A stretch of DNA of 58,994 nt from Xanthobacteraceae bacterium. GTDB taxonomy: Bacteria > Pseudomonadota > Alphaproteobacteria > Rhizobiales > Xanthobacteraceae. Below, piece after piece: positions 15,203 through 25,639 of the stretch. Below the pieces are notes generated by a model, which did not search any database, was not told the DNA's origin, and saw only the letters and a list, made by a program, of their open reading frames with translations. Location: NCBI GenBank assembly GCA_029239875.1, contig JARBUD010000026.1, forward strand, positions 1-58,994. The letters are read 5' to 3'. The number at the start of each line of letters is the position of its first letter. The stretch's first letter is position 1. Made by a program: the position numbers and the translations under genes.

Positions 15203-15458
15203 CGAGATCCTGCCCGTTCCAACGGCTCGGTGGGTCCACCTCAGACCCGGTGGCAAAAATTATCGTGTCGCCTGGTGCAATCTCTCGCCGGGCGCGCTGG
15301 TCCCACTTCCTGTGAATAAAGTCTGGCCGACCCCACACGCTGATGGCACTCCAGAACTCGTCGCCGCGAAAGCCAACGAAGTGAAGGGCAGGGGCGTGAC
15401 ACTTTTCGCTGTTTTGGCCCCCGATAGGGCCGCGGAAATTGTCACGCTCTGTTGGCAT
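15183..15458 (-). CDS. Phage-type hypothetical protein next to tRNA fragment
   Basis: 91 residues; the central segment ALHFVGFRGDEFWSAISVWGRPDFIHRKWDQRARREIAPGDTIIFA recurs in proteins of rhizobial prophages and islands (FRGDEF...GRPDFIH). Function unknown. Its start codon lies only 13 bases from the tRNA-Asp fragment that I take as the element boundary, so its promoter must lie in or beyond the chromosomal attachment site. An opposite-strand frame of similar length is a shadow. Confidence 0.6.
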   Translation of the reverse strand: MPTERDNFRGPIGGQNSEKCHAPALHFVGFRGDEFWSAISVWGRPDFIHRKWDQRARREIAPGDTIIFATGSEVDPPSRWNGQDLDEPSAH

Positions 15459-15470
15459 CTCTAATCTTCC

Positions 15471-15521
15471 GCCGGCCTGTCACGCCGGAGGTCGCGGGTT
15501 CGAGCCCCGTCACTCCCGCCA
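15471..15521 (+). tRNA. 3' fragment of tRNA-Asp(GTC), probable attachment site
   Basis: 51 bases corresponding to the last two-thirds of tRNA-Asp: anticodon stem CCGGC, loop with anticodon GTC, stem GCCGG, variable loop, T-arm GCGGGTTCGAGCCCCGT, acceptor strand ACTCCCGC and CCA. The 5' acceptor strand and D-arm are absent; the sequence before 15,471 does not pair with the acceptor. A 3' tRNA segment of this length is the usual core left by tyrosine-recombinase integration. An intact tRNA-Asp is expected elsewhere, possibly at the other end of the element. Confidence 0.8.
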
Positions 15522-15695
15522 TTCATCGCAAAGTTCCAGAACGACTAACTGCCGCCGCGACGCCCTTTCGGCCGCATCGGACATCCCGATCTTTTGTTCG
15601 CGGCCCCCGCTCCGGCCAACTCGCAAGGCTGCGCGATCTGGCGTAATTTCGCGCCGTCAACGGGGCCGCGGCCCCTCTGCGATGGCGAGGCGATC

Positions 15696-15980
15696 ATGCG
15701 AACGGCTCTGTTGTCCCTCCCGTTTGTGCTGGCGGCGATGCCCGCCCTCGCGCAGGACATGCCGAACTCCCTCGACATGACCTGCGCTGCCGCGAGCGCG
15801 CTGGTGCAGGAGCGCGGGCAGGTGGTGATGGCCACCGGGAACGACTTCCAGCGCCTCGTCTCCGGCCCCGGCTATTGCGACGCGCAGCACAGCGCCACGC
15901 CGAGGTGGATCCGGACCTCCGACCAGAGCCAGTGCCTCGTCGGCTATTACTGCCGCGACCGCATGGACGAGAGCCGCTGA
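15696..15980 (+). CDS. Small exported cysteine-containing protein
   Basis: 94 residues from ATG at 15,696. A signal peptide (residues 1-19, ending PALAQ) is followed by a 75-residue mature part with four cysteines (MTCAAASALV, PGYCDAQH, SQCLVGYYCRDR), likely two disulfides. The pattern MTCAAASALVQERGQVVMATG recurs in periplasmic proteins of Hyphomicrobiales with unknown function. It is the first gene on the chromosomal side of the tRNA fragment. A 14-base palindrome GGGGCCGCGGCCCC lies 20 bases upstream. Confidence 0.7.
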   Translation: MRTALLSLPFVLAAMPALAQDMPNSLDMTCAAASALVQERGQVVMATGNDFQRLVSGPGYCDAQHSATPRWIRTSDQSQCLVGYYCRDRMDESR

Positions 15981-16016
15981 GCCATTTCCCCCGGTTCGCC
16001 GGCATCCGCCGGCGGA

Positions 16017-17717
16017 TCAGCGGGGCCGGGCCGGCGTGAAGCTCTCCACCGGCGCATCGTCCTGGTCGTCGGTGACTCGGCTCGCCAGCAGCGCGCCGCT
16101 GCGCTCCAGCACCGGATAGGCGGCGGCCGCCACGATGTGGCTGTTGATCTGCTTCATGTCGCGCAGCAGGTCGAGATAGAGTGCGCTCGCCTGCGCGGAG
16201 AGCAGTTCACTGGTGCGCAGCCGCTCGAAATGCCCCCGCGTCGCCCGCGACTCGGCATCGCGGAAGGCGACCTTCTCGTCCGCCAGCAGGCGGGCGGCGC
16301 GCGGATCCTCGGTCATGAACAGCGAGGCGGCGGTGCGCAGGTTGACGATCAGCCGGTCCATCAGCGCGACCAGTTCCTCCTGCTGCTCGCGGGTGAGCGC
16401 GAGGCCGCGCTTCAGCCGCTTGGAGGCGTGCGGCAGCAATTGCCGGTCGATCACGTCGCCGGCCTGTTCGAGGTTCATCGCGAAGGCGAGGATCTCGTCC
16501 ATGCGGCGATGGTCGTGCGGACCGAGCTCGTCCGGGTCGATCGAGGTCAGGTAGGACTTGATGGCGAGGTTCAGCTTGTCGATCACGTCGTCGCCGCGCC
16601 GGGTCTCGGCGATCATACGGCGGTCGCCCTTCTTCAGCCCGTGGCGGGCGCCGGCGAGCATCGCCTCCAGCGCGTCGGCGAGGCGCAGCGTCTCGCGCGC
16701 CGCCCCGCCGAGCGCCACGATCGGCGTCTCCTTCGCCGCCGGGTCGAGATAGAGCGGGCGCGAGGGGTCGGCGGCGGCGGGCTGCTCGGGGAGGATACGG
16801 CACAGCAGCTTTGCCATGGGGCCGAGCAGCGGGAAGAACACCAGCGCGGTGGCGAGGTTGAACAAGGTGTGGAACCAGGCCACCGCCTGCGCATCGTTCG
16901 GCTGGAACGTCACCATGAAGCGCCCGATCGGCTGCAGCGCCGCCAGCGCGACGACGATGCCGACGAAGCGGGTCGCCAGATTGCCGAGCGGCACCCTCTT
17001 GGCGGCGGGGTCGCCGTTCGGCACGCCTTCCAGCAGCGGGTTGATCGCGGTGCCGAGATTGGCGCCGAGCACCAGCGCGAAGGCGGCGTTGGGTGGCACC
17101 ACGCCGTTCGCCGCCAGCGACATGATCAGCAGTACCACCGCGACGCTGGAATGCGCCGCCCAGGTGATGCCGGCGCCGATCAGCACGGCGAGCAGCGGCT
17201 GGGAGACGGCGCTGCCGAGCAGCAGCCGCAGGTCCGGCGCGTCCTCATAGTCGCGCAGCAGGTCGAGCAGATGGTGCAGCGCCAGCAGCATCAGGCCGAG
17301 GCCGATCATCACCCGGCCGAGATCGTGCGTCTGCGAGGAGGAATCGCGGCGGAACATCAGCACGCCGACGAGGATGAACGCCGGCGCCACCACCGCGATG
17401 TCGAGCGAGAACAGCTGCACGATCAGCGTCGTGCCGACATTGGCGCCCAGCATCGCCGCCAGCGAGGGGATGAGGCCGACGAGGCCCTCGGCGGCGAAGC
17501 CGGTGACCATCAGCCCGGTCGCCGTGCTGCTCTGGAGCAACGTGGTGACGCCGAAGCCGGCGAGGAAGGCGCGGAAGCGGTCGCCCATCGCGCGCCCGAG
17601 GATCGACTTCAGCCGCGGCCCGAAGGCCCTCTGCACGCCGGTCTGCACCATGTGGGTGCCCCACAGCAGCAGGGCGATGAACCCGGCGAGGTCGACGAGC
17701 GTGGCGGGAAAGGTCAT
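16017..17717 (-). CDS. Na/Pi cotransporter family protein with PhoU-like domain
   Basis: 566 residues from ATG at 17,715-17,717; an upstream in-frame Met gives a non-conserved 66-residue extension and is rejected. Residues 1-330 form two inverted Na_Pi_cotrans repeats with Gln-Ser-Ser motifs (TLLQSSTATGLM near residue 52 and AAHSSVAVVLLIM in the second repeat). Residues about 370-545 are a helical PhoU-like domain. It should move phosphate, or another anion, with sodium across the inner membrane. It is a single gene with no phosphate operon nearby. Confidence 0.88.
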   Translation of the reverse strand: MTFPATLVDLAGFIALLLWGTHMVQTGVQRAFGPRLKSILGRAMGDRFRAFLAGFGVTTLLQSSTATGLMVTGFAAEGLVGLIPSLAAMLGANVGTTLIVQLFSLDIAVVAPAFILVGVLMFRRDSSSQTHDLGRVMIGLGLMLLALHHLLDLLRDYEDAPDLRLLLGSAVSQPLLAVLIGAGITWAAHSSVAVVLLIMSLAANGVVPPNAAFALVLGANLGTAINPLLEGVPNGDPAAKRVPLGNLATRFVGIVVALAALQPIGRFMVTFQPNDAQAVAWFHTLFNLATALVFFPLLGPMAKLLCRILPEQPAAADPSRPLYLDPAAKETPIVALGGAARETLRLADALEAMLAGARHGLKKGDRRMIAETRRGDDVIDKLNLAIKSYLTSIDPDELGPHDHRRMDEILAFAMNLEQAGDVIDRQLLPHASKRLKRGLALTREQQEELVALMDRLIVNLRTAASLFMTEDPRAARLLADEKVAFRDAESRATRGHFERLRTSELLSAQASALYLDLLRDMKQINSHIVAAAAYPVLERSGALLASRVTDDQDDAPVESFTPARPR

Positions 17718-17895
17718 GCGCGACGTGCCTCCGCGGCGCGATGGAGCGTCCTGCCGACAATCCGCAGGGCCGATGCCAGTTTCATAGCCGGCGGCGCCTT
17801 TGTCGATGCTTCCGCCGCGGCAGGAGGGGTAGGCGAGGCTGCCCTGCGTCGAACCCGTGCGGCCCTGGATCGTTGTCAGGGTACAGGAGGGACCG

Positions 17896-18180
17896 ATGCT
17901 GCACCATTCCGCCATGCCGCCGGACGACCTGCCGGAGCGCCGCGCCGTCCGTTTCCACTTCCGCGGCGATCACGATCTCGTCGACTGCCTGGTGAGCTGG
18001 GACGCGCTCGACCGGCTGGAGAATCGCCCGGCCGCGGACCGCGCCGAGCGGCTCGCCCGCTTCGAGCAGCACCGCTCCCGCATCGAGGCGGCGGCGCTGC
18101 GCAAGCTCGACGCCGGTTCCGCGGAGCAGGGGCCGGTGGCGCTCGATGCTGAGGATGTCCTCAGGACGCCGAACGCCTAG
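17896..18180 (+). CDS. DUF1488 family protein
   Basis: 94 residues from ATG at 17,896 behind CAGGAGGG. The core RRAVRFHFRGDHDLVDCLVSWDALDRLENRP followed by RLARFEQHRSRIEAAALRKLDAG is the DUF1488 pattern of small soluble proteins in Hyphomicrobiales. Function unknown. It is divergent from the Na/Pi cotransporter gene, sharing a 180-base upstream region. Confidence 0.75.
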   Translation: MLHHSAMPPDDLPERRAVRFHFRGDHDLVDCLVSWDALDRLENRPAADRAERLARFEQHRSRIEAAALRKLDAGSAEQGPVALDAEDVLRTPNA

Positions 18181-18531
18181 TGGCGTAGAGCCGCAGGGAA
18201 GGGCCGCACCCCGGCCGGAGGTAATGAGATCCGCGCATGCCGGCGCGTCCGGCTGCCGTGCGCCATCACTTTTGTCGGGGTTGGGCGCGCCGGAGAATAG
18301 GCGCTAAATACCGCCCGCTGCCTCTATTTCAGCTCCGGCCGAGGCGCTGCGCTCCTGAAACCGCAGGGCTCGCGCGCGCTCTGTGAATTCTGTATGCCAG
18401 ACATGCCGGAATGGCCTCGGATGCCCTTGCCTCGGCTAGGGTGGTGAGATAAGCCTGCCCGCGTGCTTTGAATATTTCGCAACTGCGATAGCACGATCGA
18501 TGACGTATGCTGGCACGGGAGGATCCCATCC
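18181..18531. promoter_or_regulatory. Upstream region of the nuo operon
   Basis: 351 bases with no supported gene. The nuo promoter must be here. One candidate is TTGCCT (about 18,430) followed 15-16 bases later by GATAAG, but spacing is short and the match modest. GGGAGGA lies eight bases before nuoA. I see no terminator for the DUF1488 gene with a T tract. Confidence 0.4.
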
Positions 18532-18897
18532 ATGAGCAGCCTGCTGCAGGATTATCTGCCCGTCGTCATTTTTATCGGCATCTCGGCGGTGATCGGCCTG
18601 GCTCTCCTGGTCGCGCCGTTCCTGGTCGCCTTCAGCCGGCCCGATCCGGAGAAGATGTCGGCCTATGAATGTGGCTTCAATGCGTTCGACGACGCGCGCA
18701 TGAAGTTCGACGTGCGTTTCTATCTGGTCTCCATCCTCTTCATCATTTTCGATCTCGAAGTCGCATTCCTGTTTCCGTGGGCGATTACCTTCCGGGAACT
18801 CGGCGGCTTCGGCTTCTGGTCGATGATGGTGTTTCTCGGCGTGCTGACCGTCGGCTTCGTCTACGAGTGGAAGAAGGGAGCGCTCGAATGGGATTGA
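18532..18897 (+). CDS. nuoA: NADH-quinone oxidoreductase subunit A
   Basis: 121 residues, three membrane segments (about 10-33, 63-84, 92-112). The ND3 signature [43 protein letters not shown] is intact, including the Cys in YECGF and the acidic FDLE. It is a small membrane subunit at the junction of the arms of complex I. It is the first gene of the operon and overlaps nuoB by ten bases. Confidence 0.97.
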   Translation: MSSLLQDYLPVVIFIGISAVIGLALLVAPFLVAFSRPDPEKMSAYECGFNAFDDARMKFDVRFYLVSILFIIFDLEVAFLFPWAITFRELGGFGFWSMMVFLGVLTVGFVYEWKKGALEWD

Positions 18898-19466
18898 GCG
18901 CGAATAGCCCGCTGGTCGCGCCCGCGGCCCGCGGCATCATCGATCCGAACACCGGCAGGCCGGTCGGCGCCACCGATCCGTTCTTCGTCGAGGTGAATGC
19001 CGAGCTGGCCGACAAGGGCTTCCTCGTCACCGCCACCGACGAGCTCATAAACTGGGCCCGTACCGGCTCGCTGATGTGGATGACCTTCGGTCTGGCGTGT
19101 TGCGCCGTCGAGATGATGCAGACCTCGATGCCGCGCTACGACGTGGAACGCTTCGGCTTCGCGCCGCGTGCGTCTCCGCGTCAGTCCGACGTGATGATCG
19201 TCGCCGGCACGCTGACCAACAAGATGGCCCCGGCGCTGCGCAAGGTCTACGACCAGATGCCGGAGCCGCGTTACGTCATCTCCATGGGCTCATGCGCCAA
19301 TGGCGGCGGCTACTATCACTATTCCTATTCGGTCGTGCGCGGCTGCGACCGCATCGTGCCGGTCGACATCTACATTCCCGGCTGCCCGCCCACGGCGGAG
19401 GCTCTGCTGTACGGCGTGCTGCTGCTGCAGAAGAAGATCCGCCGCACCGGCACGATCGAGCGCTGA
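18888..19466 (+). CDS. nuoB: NADH-quinone oxidoreductase subunit B
   Basis: 192 residues from ATG at 18,888. Ligands of the terminal cluster N2 are visible: adjacent Cys71-Cys72 ([10 protein letters not shown]), Cys136 ([10 protein letters not shown]) and Cys166 ([10 protein letters not shown]). It passes electrons to quinone at the interface with NuoD. It has a typical alphaproteobacterial N-terminal extension of about 35 residues. Confidence 0.97.
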   Translation: MGLSANSPLVAPAARGIIDPNTGRPVGATDPFFVEVNAELADKGFLVTATDELINWARTGSLMWMTFGLACCAVEMMQTSMPRYDVERFGFAPRASPRQSDVMIVAGTLTNKMAPALRKVYDQMPEPRYVISMGSCANGGGYYHYSYSVVRGCDRIVPVDIYIPGCPPTAEALLYGVLLLQKKIRRTGTIER

Positions 19467-19480
19467 GGGTTCGAAGCGAA

Positions 19481-20095
19481 ATGGACGAGACGCTGACTGA
19501 GCTGGGCGCACATGTGAAGGAAGCCCTGCCGGATGTCGTCGAGGACGTGGTCGTCGCCTATGGCGAGCTGACCCTCGTCGCCGACGCCGCCGGGGTGATC
19601 AAGCTGCTCACCTTCCTGCGCGACGACCCGTCCTGCAAGTTCGTCAGCTTCATCGACATCTGCGGCGTCGACTGGCCGAAGCGCGAGAAGCGCTTCGATG
19701 TCGTCTACCACCTGCTGTCGCCGACCCTAAACGCGCGCATCCGCGTGAAGGTCGAGACCGACGAGACCACCCCGGTCGCCTCCGCCACCGCGGTCTTCGC
19801 CGGCGCCTTCTGGTTCGAGCGCGAGGCGTTCGACATGTACGGCATCATGTTCTCGGGCCATCCCGAGCTGCGCCGGATCCTGACCGACTACGGCTTCGAC
19901 GGCTATCCGCTGCGCAAGGATTTCCCGACCACCGGCTTCGTCGAGGTGCGCTACGACGACGAGCGCAAGCGCGTGGTCTACGAGCCGGTGAAGCTCGCGC
20001 AGGAGTTCCGCAACTTCGACTTCCTGTCGCCGTGGGAGGGGCCGGAATACGTGCTCCCGGGCGACGAGAAGGCCACCGCCCCGAAGGCGGGCTGA
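19481..20095 (+). CDS. nuoC: NADH-quinone oxidoreductase subunit C
   Basis: 204 residues from ATG at 19,481. The 30-kDa subunit signature [37 protein letters not shown] is complete. It is a structural subunit of the peripheral arm. It is separate from nuoD, not fused as in Escherichia coli. The tail after residue 190 is Lys/Ala-rich and short. Confidence 0.97.
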   Translation: MDETLTELGAHVKEALPDVVEDVVVAYGELTLVADAAGVIKLLTFLRDDPSCKFVSFIDICGVDWPKREKRFDVVYHLLSPTLNARIRVKVETDETTPVASATAVFAGAFWFEREAFDMYGIMFSGHPELRRILTDYGFDGYPLRKDFPTTGFVEVRYDDERKRVVYEPVKLAQEFRNFDFLSPWEGPEYVLPGDEKATAPKAG

Positions 20096-20111
20096 GGCGA
20101 GGACAAGCGAG

Positions 20112-21311
20112 ATGAACATCCCCGCCAAGGTCGATCCGAACGTCCGCAACTTCCAGATCAACTTCGGCCCGCAACATCCTGCGGCGCATGGCGTTTTGCG
20201 TCTGATCCTCGAGCTCGACGGCGAGATCGTCGAGCGCGTCGATCCGCATATCGGCCTGCTGCACCGCGGCACCGAGAAGCTGATCGAGACCAAGACCTAT
20301 CTGCAGGCCGTGCCCTATTTCGATCGGCTCGACTATGTCGCGCCGATGAACCAGGAGCATGCCTTCTGCCTGGGCATCGAGCGGCTGCTCGACATCGAGG
20401 TGCCCAAGCGCGGCCAGCTCATCCGCGTGCTCTATTCCGAGATGGGCCGCATCCTCTCCCACATGCTCAACGTGACGACGCAGGCGCTCGACGTCGGCGC
20501 GCTCACCCCGCCGCTGTGGGGCTTCGAGGAGCGCGAGAAGCTCATGGTGTTCTATGAGCGCGCCTCCGGCTCGCGCATGCACGCTGCCTATTTCCGGCCG
20601 GGCGGCGTCCACCAGGACCTGCCGCGCGCGCTCGTCGAGGACATCGCCGCCTGGTGCGACACCTTCGGTCCGTTCATGGACGACCTCGAAGGCCTGCTCA
20701 CCGACAACCGCATCTTCAAGCAGCGCAATGTCGACATCGGCATCGTTTCGCTCGAAGACGCCTTTGCCTGGGGCTTCTCCGGCGTGATGGTGCGCGGCTC
20801 GGGCGCGGCGTGGGACCTGCGCAAGTCGCAGCCCTACGAGTGCTATGACGAGCTCGAATTCGACATCCCGATCGGCAAGAACTGCGACAATTACGATCGG
20901 TACTGCATCCGCATGGAGGAGATGCGGCAGTCGGCGAAGATCATGCGCCAGTGCTGCGACCGCCTCCTGAAGGAAGCCGGCCCGGTCTCGGCCGTCGACA
21001 ACAAGATCGTGCCGCCCAAGCGCGGCGAGATGAAGCGCTCGATGGAAGCGCTCATCCACCACTTCAAGCTCTATACGGAAGGCTTCCACGTTCCCGCCGG
21101 CGAAGTCTACGCCGCGGTGGAGGCGCCCAAGGGCGAGTTCGGCGTCTATCTCGTCGCCGACGGCACCAACAAGCCCTATCGCTGCAAGATCCGCGCGCCC
21201 GGTTTCGCGCATCTGCAGGCGATGGATTTCCTTTGCCGCGGCTACATGCTCGCGGACGTCTCGGCGATCCTCGGGTCGCTGGACATCGTGTTCGGAGAAG
21301 TGGACCGCTGA
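20112..21311 (+). CDS. nuoD: NADH-quinone oxidoreductase subunit D
   Basis: 399 residues, the usual length for the 49-kDa subunit. The N-terminal [22 protein letters not shown] holds the quinone-site histidine loop. [23 protein letters not shown] and the C-terminal DIVFGEVDR ending are typical. It forms the quinone cavity together with NuoB. A GAGG-like site precedes the ATG. Confidence 0.97.
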   Translation: MNIPAKVDPNVRNFQINFGPQHPAAHGVLRLILELDGEIVERVDPHIGLLHRGTEKLIETKTYLQAVPYFDRLDYVAPMNQEHAFCLGIERLLDIEVPKRGQLIRVLYSEMGRILSHMLNVTTQALDVGALTPPLWGFEEREKLMVFYERASGSRMHAAYFRPGGVHQDLPRALVEDIAAWCDTFGPFMDDLEGLLTDNRIFKQRNVDIGIVSLEDAFAWGFSGVMVRGSGAAWDLRKSQPYECYDELEFDIPIGKNCDNYDRYCIRMEEMRQSAKIMRQCCDRLLKEAGPVSAVDNKIVPPKRGEMKRSMEALIHHFKLYTEGFHVPAGEVYAAVEAPKGEFGVYLVADGTNKPYRCKIRAPGFAHLQAMDFLCRGYMLADVSAILGSLDIVFGEVDR

Positions 21312-21347
21312 GCCGGGAGGCCGGCGGTTCGATCGGAAGGGTACGGC

Positions 21348-22217
21348 ATGTCTGTCCGTAGGCTTGCGCCAAGAGAGGTCCAGCCCGAGAACTTCGCGTT
21401 CACGGACGAGAATCTCGACTGGGCGCAGAAGACCATCGCGAAATATCCGGCGGGCCGGCAGGCCAGCGCGGTGATCCCGTTGCTCATGCGTGCGCAGGAG
21501 CAGGCGGGCGGCTGGGTGTCCGAGCCGGCGATGCGCTATGTCGGCGACATGCTCGGCATGGCGCCCATCCGCGTCTACGAGGTCGCGACCTTCTACACGC
21601 AGTTCCAGCTCAACCCGGTCGGCAAGAGGGCGCACATCCAGGTGTGCGGCACCACGCCGTGCATGCTGCGCGGCGCCGGCGAGCTGATGGACGTGTGCAA
21701 GCACCGCATCCACGAGGAACAGTTCCATCTCTCGGAGAACGGCGACTTCTCCTGGGAAGAGGTGGAATGCGCCGGCACCTGCGTGAACGCGCCGATGATC
21801 CAGGTGTGGAAGGACGTCTATGAGGACCTCACGCCCGAGGACCTCGAAAAGATCCTCGACGCCCTCGAGCGCGGCGAGAAGCCGGCTCCGGGCCCGCAGA
21901 ACGGCCGCGTGACATCCGCGCCGGTCACCGGCCTGCGCGTGCTGACCTCGCCGGAACTGTTCGACGGCTCGATGGTCGGGCAGGGCGCCGGCCTCGCGCT
22001 CGCCCGCGAGGCGATCGCCGCCCGCGCAAATGGCGAGAGCACGCCGGCCGCGCCGCCGCCGGCGGCCCCCGCCGCGGCCCCGCCGCCTCCGCCCAAGAGC
22101 GATCCGGCTCCCGCCGCGCCGCCGCCGGCCAAGGCGGTGGAAGCGGCCGGCAATGCCGACAGCGAGAAGCCCGCGAAGCCGGTCGCGCCGCCTCCGGGCG
22201 ACAAGAAGGCGGACTGA
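21348..22217 (+). CDS. nuoE: NADH-quinone oxidoreductase subunit E with long Pro/Ala-rich tail
   Basis: 289 residues. The thioredoxin-like 24-kDa domain (about 15-180) carries the four [2Fe-2S] ligands Cys100, Cys105 ([10 protein letters not shown]), Cys141 and Cys145 (CAGTCVNAP). Residues about 230-289 form a low-complexity tail of Pro, Ala, Lys and Asp ([20 protein letters not shown]) absent from short homologues. The tail is likely a flexible surface extension; similar tails occur in several Hyphomicrobiales. The rest of the protein is normal. Confidence 0.95.
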   Translation: MSVRRLAPREVQPENFAFTDENLDWAQKTIAKYPAGRQASAVIPLLMRAQEQAGGWVSEPAMRYVGDMLGMAPIRVYEVATFYTQFQLNPVGKRAHIQVCGTTPCMLRGAGELMDVCKHRIHEEQFHLSENGDFSWEEVECAGTCVNAPMIQVWKDVYEDLTPEDLEKILDALERGEKPAPGPQNGRVTSAPVTGLRVLTSPELFDGSMVGQGAGLALAREAIAARANGESTPAAPPPAAPAAAPPPPPKSDPAPAAPPPAKAVEAAGNADSEKPAKPVAPPPGDKKAD

Positions 22218-22227
22218 GGAGCGAACC

Positions 22228-23535
22228 ATGCTTGCCGACAAGGATCGCATCTTCACCAACATCTACGGCCACCACGACTGGGGGCTGCAGGGCGCGCTCA
22301 AACGCGGCTCGTGGGACGGCACCAAGACCTTCCTCGACGCCGGCCGCGACTTCATCATCGAGCACATGAAGGCCTCGGGCCTGCGCGGGCGCGGCGGCGC
22401 CGGCTTCCCGACCGGCCTCAAGTGGTCGTTCATGCCCAAGAACAATGACGGGCGCCCGCACTACCTCGTCGTCAACGCCGACGAATCCGAGCCGGGTACC
22501 TGCAAGGATCGCGAGATCCTGCGCCACGACCCGCACCATCTGGTCGAGGGCTGCCTGATCGCCGGCTTCGCCATGGGCGCGAACGCCGCCTACATCTATG
22601 TGCGCGGCGAGTTCATCGTCGAGCGCGAGCATCTGCAGGCGGCGGTGGACCAGGCCTATGAGGCGCGCCTCATCGGCAAGGACAACGTCCATGGCTGGGA
22701 CTTCGACATCTACGTCCACCACGGCGCCGGCGCCTATATCTGCGGCGAGGAGACCGCGCTGCTGGAGAGCCTGGAGGGCAAGAAGGGCCAGCCGCGCCTG
22801 AAGCCGCCTTTCCCGGCCAATGTCGGCCTTTATGGCTGCCCGACCACCGTCAACAACGTCGAATCCATCGCGGTGGCGCCGACCATCCTGCGCCGCGGCG
22901 CGTCGTGGTTCGCCGGCATCGGCCGCGCCAACAACGTCGGCACCAAGCTGTTCGGCATCTCCGGCCACGTGAACACGCCCTGCATCGTCGAAGAGGCGAT
23001 GGGCATCCCGTTCAAGGAGCTGATCGAGAAGCATGGCGGCGGCGTGCGCGGCGGCTGGGACAACCTGCTCGCCATCATCCCCGGCGGCGCCTCCTGCCCG
23101 ATCATCCCGGCCGAGCAGTGCGACGACCTGATCATGGACTTCGACGGCTGCCGCGCCGTGAAGTCGAGCTTCGGCACCGCCGGCGTGCTGGTGATGGACA
23201 AGACCACGGACGTGGTGAAGGCCATCGCCCGCATCTCCTACTTCTTCCGGCATGAAAGCTGCGGCCAGTGCACCCCCTGCCGCGAAGGCACGGGCTGGAT
23301 GTGGCGCGTGCTCGACCGCATGGTCGCCGGCCGCGCGCAGAAGCGGGAGATCGACCTGCTGCTCCAGGTCACCACCCAGGTCGAGGGCCACACCATCTGC
23401 GCCCTCGGCGACGCGGCGGCCTGGCCGGTGCAGGGCCTGATCCGGCACTTCCGCGGCGAGATCGAGCGGCGGATCGACCAATATGCGGCGAACCCGCATT
23501 CCGACCCCGTCCCGGTGCCTGTCGCGGCGGAGTGA
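22228..23535 (+). CDS. nuoF: NADH-quinone oxidoreductase subunit F
   Basis: 435 residues from ATG at 22,228. The NADH-binding Gly-rich loop [16 protein letters not shown] is at residues 51-66, FMN-site [15 protein letters not shown] lies near 83-97, and the N3 [4Fe-4S] ligands are in [12 protein letters not shown] (about 344-355), with the last Cys in HTICALGD at 391. It accepts hydride from NADH. An earlier in-frame Met would overlap nuoE and is rejected. Confidence 0.97.
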   Translation: MLADKDRIFTNIYGHHDWGLQGALKRGSWDGTKTFLDAGRDFIIEHMKASGLRGRGGAGFPTGLKWSFMPKNNDGRPHYLVVNADESEPGTCKDREILRHDPHHLVEGCLIAGFAMGANAAYIYVRGEFIVEREHLQAAVDQAYEARLIGKDNVHGWDFDIYVHHGAGAYICGEETALLESLEGKKGQPRLKPPFPANVGLYGCPTTVNNVESIAVAPTILRRGASWFAGIGRANNVGTKLFGISGHVNTPCIVEEAMGIPFKELIEKHGGGVRGGWDNLLAIIPGGASCPIIPAEQCDDLIMDFDGCRAVKSSFGTAGVLVMDKTTDVVKAIARISYFFRHESCGQCTPCREGTGWMWRVLDRMVAGRAQKREIDLLLQVTTQVEGHTICALGDAAAWPVQGLIRHFRGEIERRIDQYAANPHSDPVPVPVAAE

Positions 23536-23544
23536 GAGAACATC

Positions 23545-25626
23545 ATGGCCAAGATCATCGTCGACGACATCGAGCTTGATGTTCCCGCGGAATACACGCT
23601 GCTGCAGGCCTGCGAGGCGGCCGGCGCGGAGATCCCGCGCTTCTGCTTCCACGAGCGCCTGTCGATCGCCGGCAATTGCCGCATGTGCCTGGTCGAGGTG
23701 AAGGGCGGCCCGCCCAAGCCCACCGCCAGCTGCGCCATGAACGTGCGTGACCTGCGCCCCGGCCCGAACGGCGAGCCGCCCGTGGTGCTCACCAAGAGCC
23801 CTATGGTGAAGAAGGCGCGCGAAGGGGTGATGGAGTTCCTGCTCATCAACCACCCGTTGGACTGCCCGATCTGCGACCAGGGCGGCGAGTGCGACCTGCA
23901 GGACCAGGCCATGGCCTATGGCGTGGACACGTCCCGCTATGCCGAGAACAAGCGCGCGGTCGAGGACAAGTATATCGGCCCGCTGATCAAGACCTCCATG
24001 ACGCGGTGCATCCAGTGCACCCGCTGCGTGCGCTTCACCACGGAAGTCGCCGGCGTCGCCGAGCTCGGCGCCATCGGCCGCGGCGAGGACATGGAGATCA
24101 CCACCTATCTCGAGGCGGCGCTCTCCTCCGAATTGCAGGGCAACGTCGCCGACCTCTGCCCGGTCGGCGCGCTCACCCAGCGCCCCTATGCCTTCCACGC
24201 CCGCCCGTGGGAGCTGGTGAAGACCGAATCCGTCGACGTGATGGACGCGGTCGGCTCCAACATCCGCGTCGACACCCGCGGCCGCGAGGTGATGCGTGTC
24301 CTCCCGCGCCTCAACGAGGACGTGAACGAGGAGTGGATCTCCGACAAGGCCCGCTACATCTGGGACGGTCTGAAGACCCAGCGCCTCGACCGCCCCTATG
24401 TGCGCGTCGGCGGCAAGCTGAAGTCGGCGAGCTGGCCGGAGGCCTTCGCCGCCATCGCCGCCAAGGTGAAGGGCGTGCCGGGCAACCGCATCGGCGGGCT
24501 GATCGGCGACGTCGCCTCGGTCGAGGAAGCCTTCGCGCTGAAGACGCTGCTGGCCTCGCTCGGCTCGGCCAATATCGACTGCCGGCAGGACGGGGCGAAG
24601 CTCGACCCGTCGCTCGGCCGCGCGAGCTACCTGTTCAACAGCTCCATCGCCGGCATCGAGCAGGCGGACGCGCTGCTGATCATCGGCTCCAACCCGCGCC
24701 TGGAAGCGAGCGTGCTCAACGCCCGCATCCGCAAGCGCTGGCTGCAGGGCAATTTCCCCGTGGGCCTGATCGGCGAGCATGTCGACCTGACCTACCCCTA
24801 TGACTATCTCGGCGCCGGCTCGGACACGCTGGTCGACCTCGTCGGCAGCGGCACCTTCGCCGACACGCTGAAGAACGCGCAGCGCCCGCTGATCCTGATC
24901 GGGCAGGGCGCTCTCGCCCGCCCGGACGGCGCGGCGGTTCTGGCGCTCGCCGCCCGCCTCGCGGTGTCGGTCGGCGCGGTCAAGGACGGCTGGAACGGCT
25001 TCTCGGTGCTGCACAACGCGGCCTCCCGCGTGGGCGCGCTCGACATCGGCGCGGTGCCGGGCGAGGGCGGCCTCGATGCGGTGGCCATGACCAATCCGGG
25101 AGGCGTCGACGTGTTGTTCGCGCTCGGCGCGGACGAGATCGACATCGCCCCCGGCGCCTTCGTGGTCTATCTCGGCACCCATGGCGACCGCGGTGCCCAT
25201 CGCGCCGACGTCATCCTGCCGGGCGCGGCCTACACGGAGAAGTCCGGCACCTATGTGAACACGGAAGGCCGGGCGCAGCTCGCCAACCGCGCCGCCTTCC
25301 CGCCGGGTGAAGCCCGCGAGGACTGGGCGGTGCTGCGTGCGCTCTCCGACGTCATCGGCCACAAGCTGCCCTTCGACAGCCTCCATGAGCTGCGTTCCAG
25401 GCTCTACGCCGCCCATCCGCACCTCGCCCGCCTCGACCATGTCGAGCCGGCCGATCCGGCGGCGCTGATCGCGTTGGCGGGCGCCGGCGGCGGCAATCCG
25501 GCGAGCGGGGCGTTCAAGGCCGCCGTCACCGATTTCTACCTCACCAATCCGATCGCCCGCGCCTCCGCCGTGATGGCCGAATGCTCCGCGCTCGCCCATA
25601 GCCGCCTCGCGGCGGCGGCCGAGTGA
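23545..25626 (+). CDS. nuoG: NADH-quinone oxidoreductase subunit G
   Basis: 693 residues. An N-terminal [2Fe-2S] ferredoxin domain ([20 protein letters not shown]) is followed by the His-Cys cluster ([20 protein letters not shown]) and a further [4Fe-4S] site ([12 protein letters not shown]). A molybdopterin-oxidoreductase-like domain without cofactor follows. The order and length match the 75-kDa subunit of alphaproteobacteria. It relays electrons from NuoF to NuoI. Confidence 0.96.
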   Translation: MAKIIVDDIELDVPAEYTLLQACEAAGAEIPRFCFHERLSIAGNCRMCLVEVKGGPPKPTASCAMNVRDLRPGPNGEPPVVLTKSPMVKKAREGVMEFLLINHPLDCPICDQGGECDLQDQAMAYGVDTSRYAENKRAVEDKYIGPLIKTSMTRCIQCTRCVRFTTEVAGVAELGAIGRGEDMEITTYLEAALSSELQGNVADLCPVGALTQRPYAFHARPWELVKTESVDVMDAVGSNIRVDTRGREVMRVLPRLNEDVNEEWISDKARYIWDGLKTQRLDRPYVRVGGKLKSASWPEAFAAIAAKVKGVPGNRIGGLIGDVASVEEAFALKTLLASLGSANIDCRQDGAKLDPSLGRASYLFNSSIAGIEQADALLIIGSNPRLEASVLNARIRKRWLQGNFPVGLIGEHVDLTYPYDYLGAGSDTLVDLVGSGTFADTLKNAQRPLILIGQGALARPDGAAVLALAARLAVSVGAVKDGWNGFSVLHNAASRVGALDIGAVPGEGGLDAVAMTNPGGVDVLFALGADEIDIAPGAFVVYLGTHGDRGAHRADVILPGAAYTEKSGTYVNTEGRAQLANRAAFPPGEAREDWAVLRALSDVIGHKLPFDSLHELRSRLYAAHPHLARLDHVEPADPAALIALAGAGGGNPASGAFKAAVTDFYLTNPIARASAVMAECSALAHSRLAAAAE

Positions 25627-25639
25627 GGGGAGGGAGAAC

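Noticed and set aside
1..15470. Complete prophage
   Set aside because: Only lysis genes and small unknowns are present; no terminase, portal, capsid, tail, replication or integrase gene is visible.
15440..15521. Complete tRNA-Asp gene
   Set aside because: The 5' acceptor strand, D-arm and bases 1-26 are missing; upstream bases do not pair with the acceptor 3' strand.
16137..18152. 671-codon plus-strand frame over the Na/Pi cotransporter gene
   Set aside because: Gln/Arg/Glu/Ala-rich composition typical of a reverse-strand shadow; the opposite strand has the transporter repeats and PhoU-like domain.
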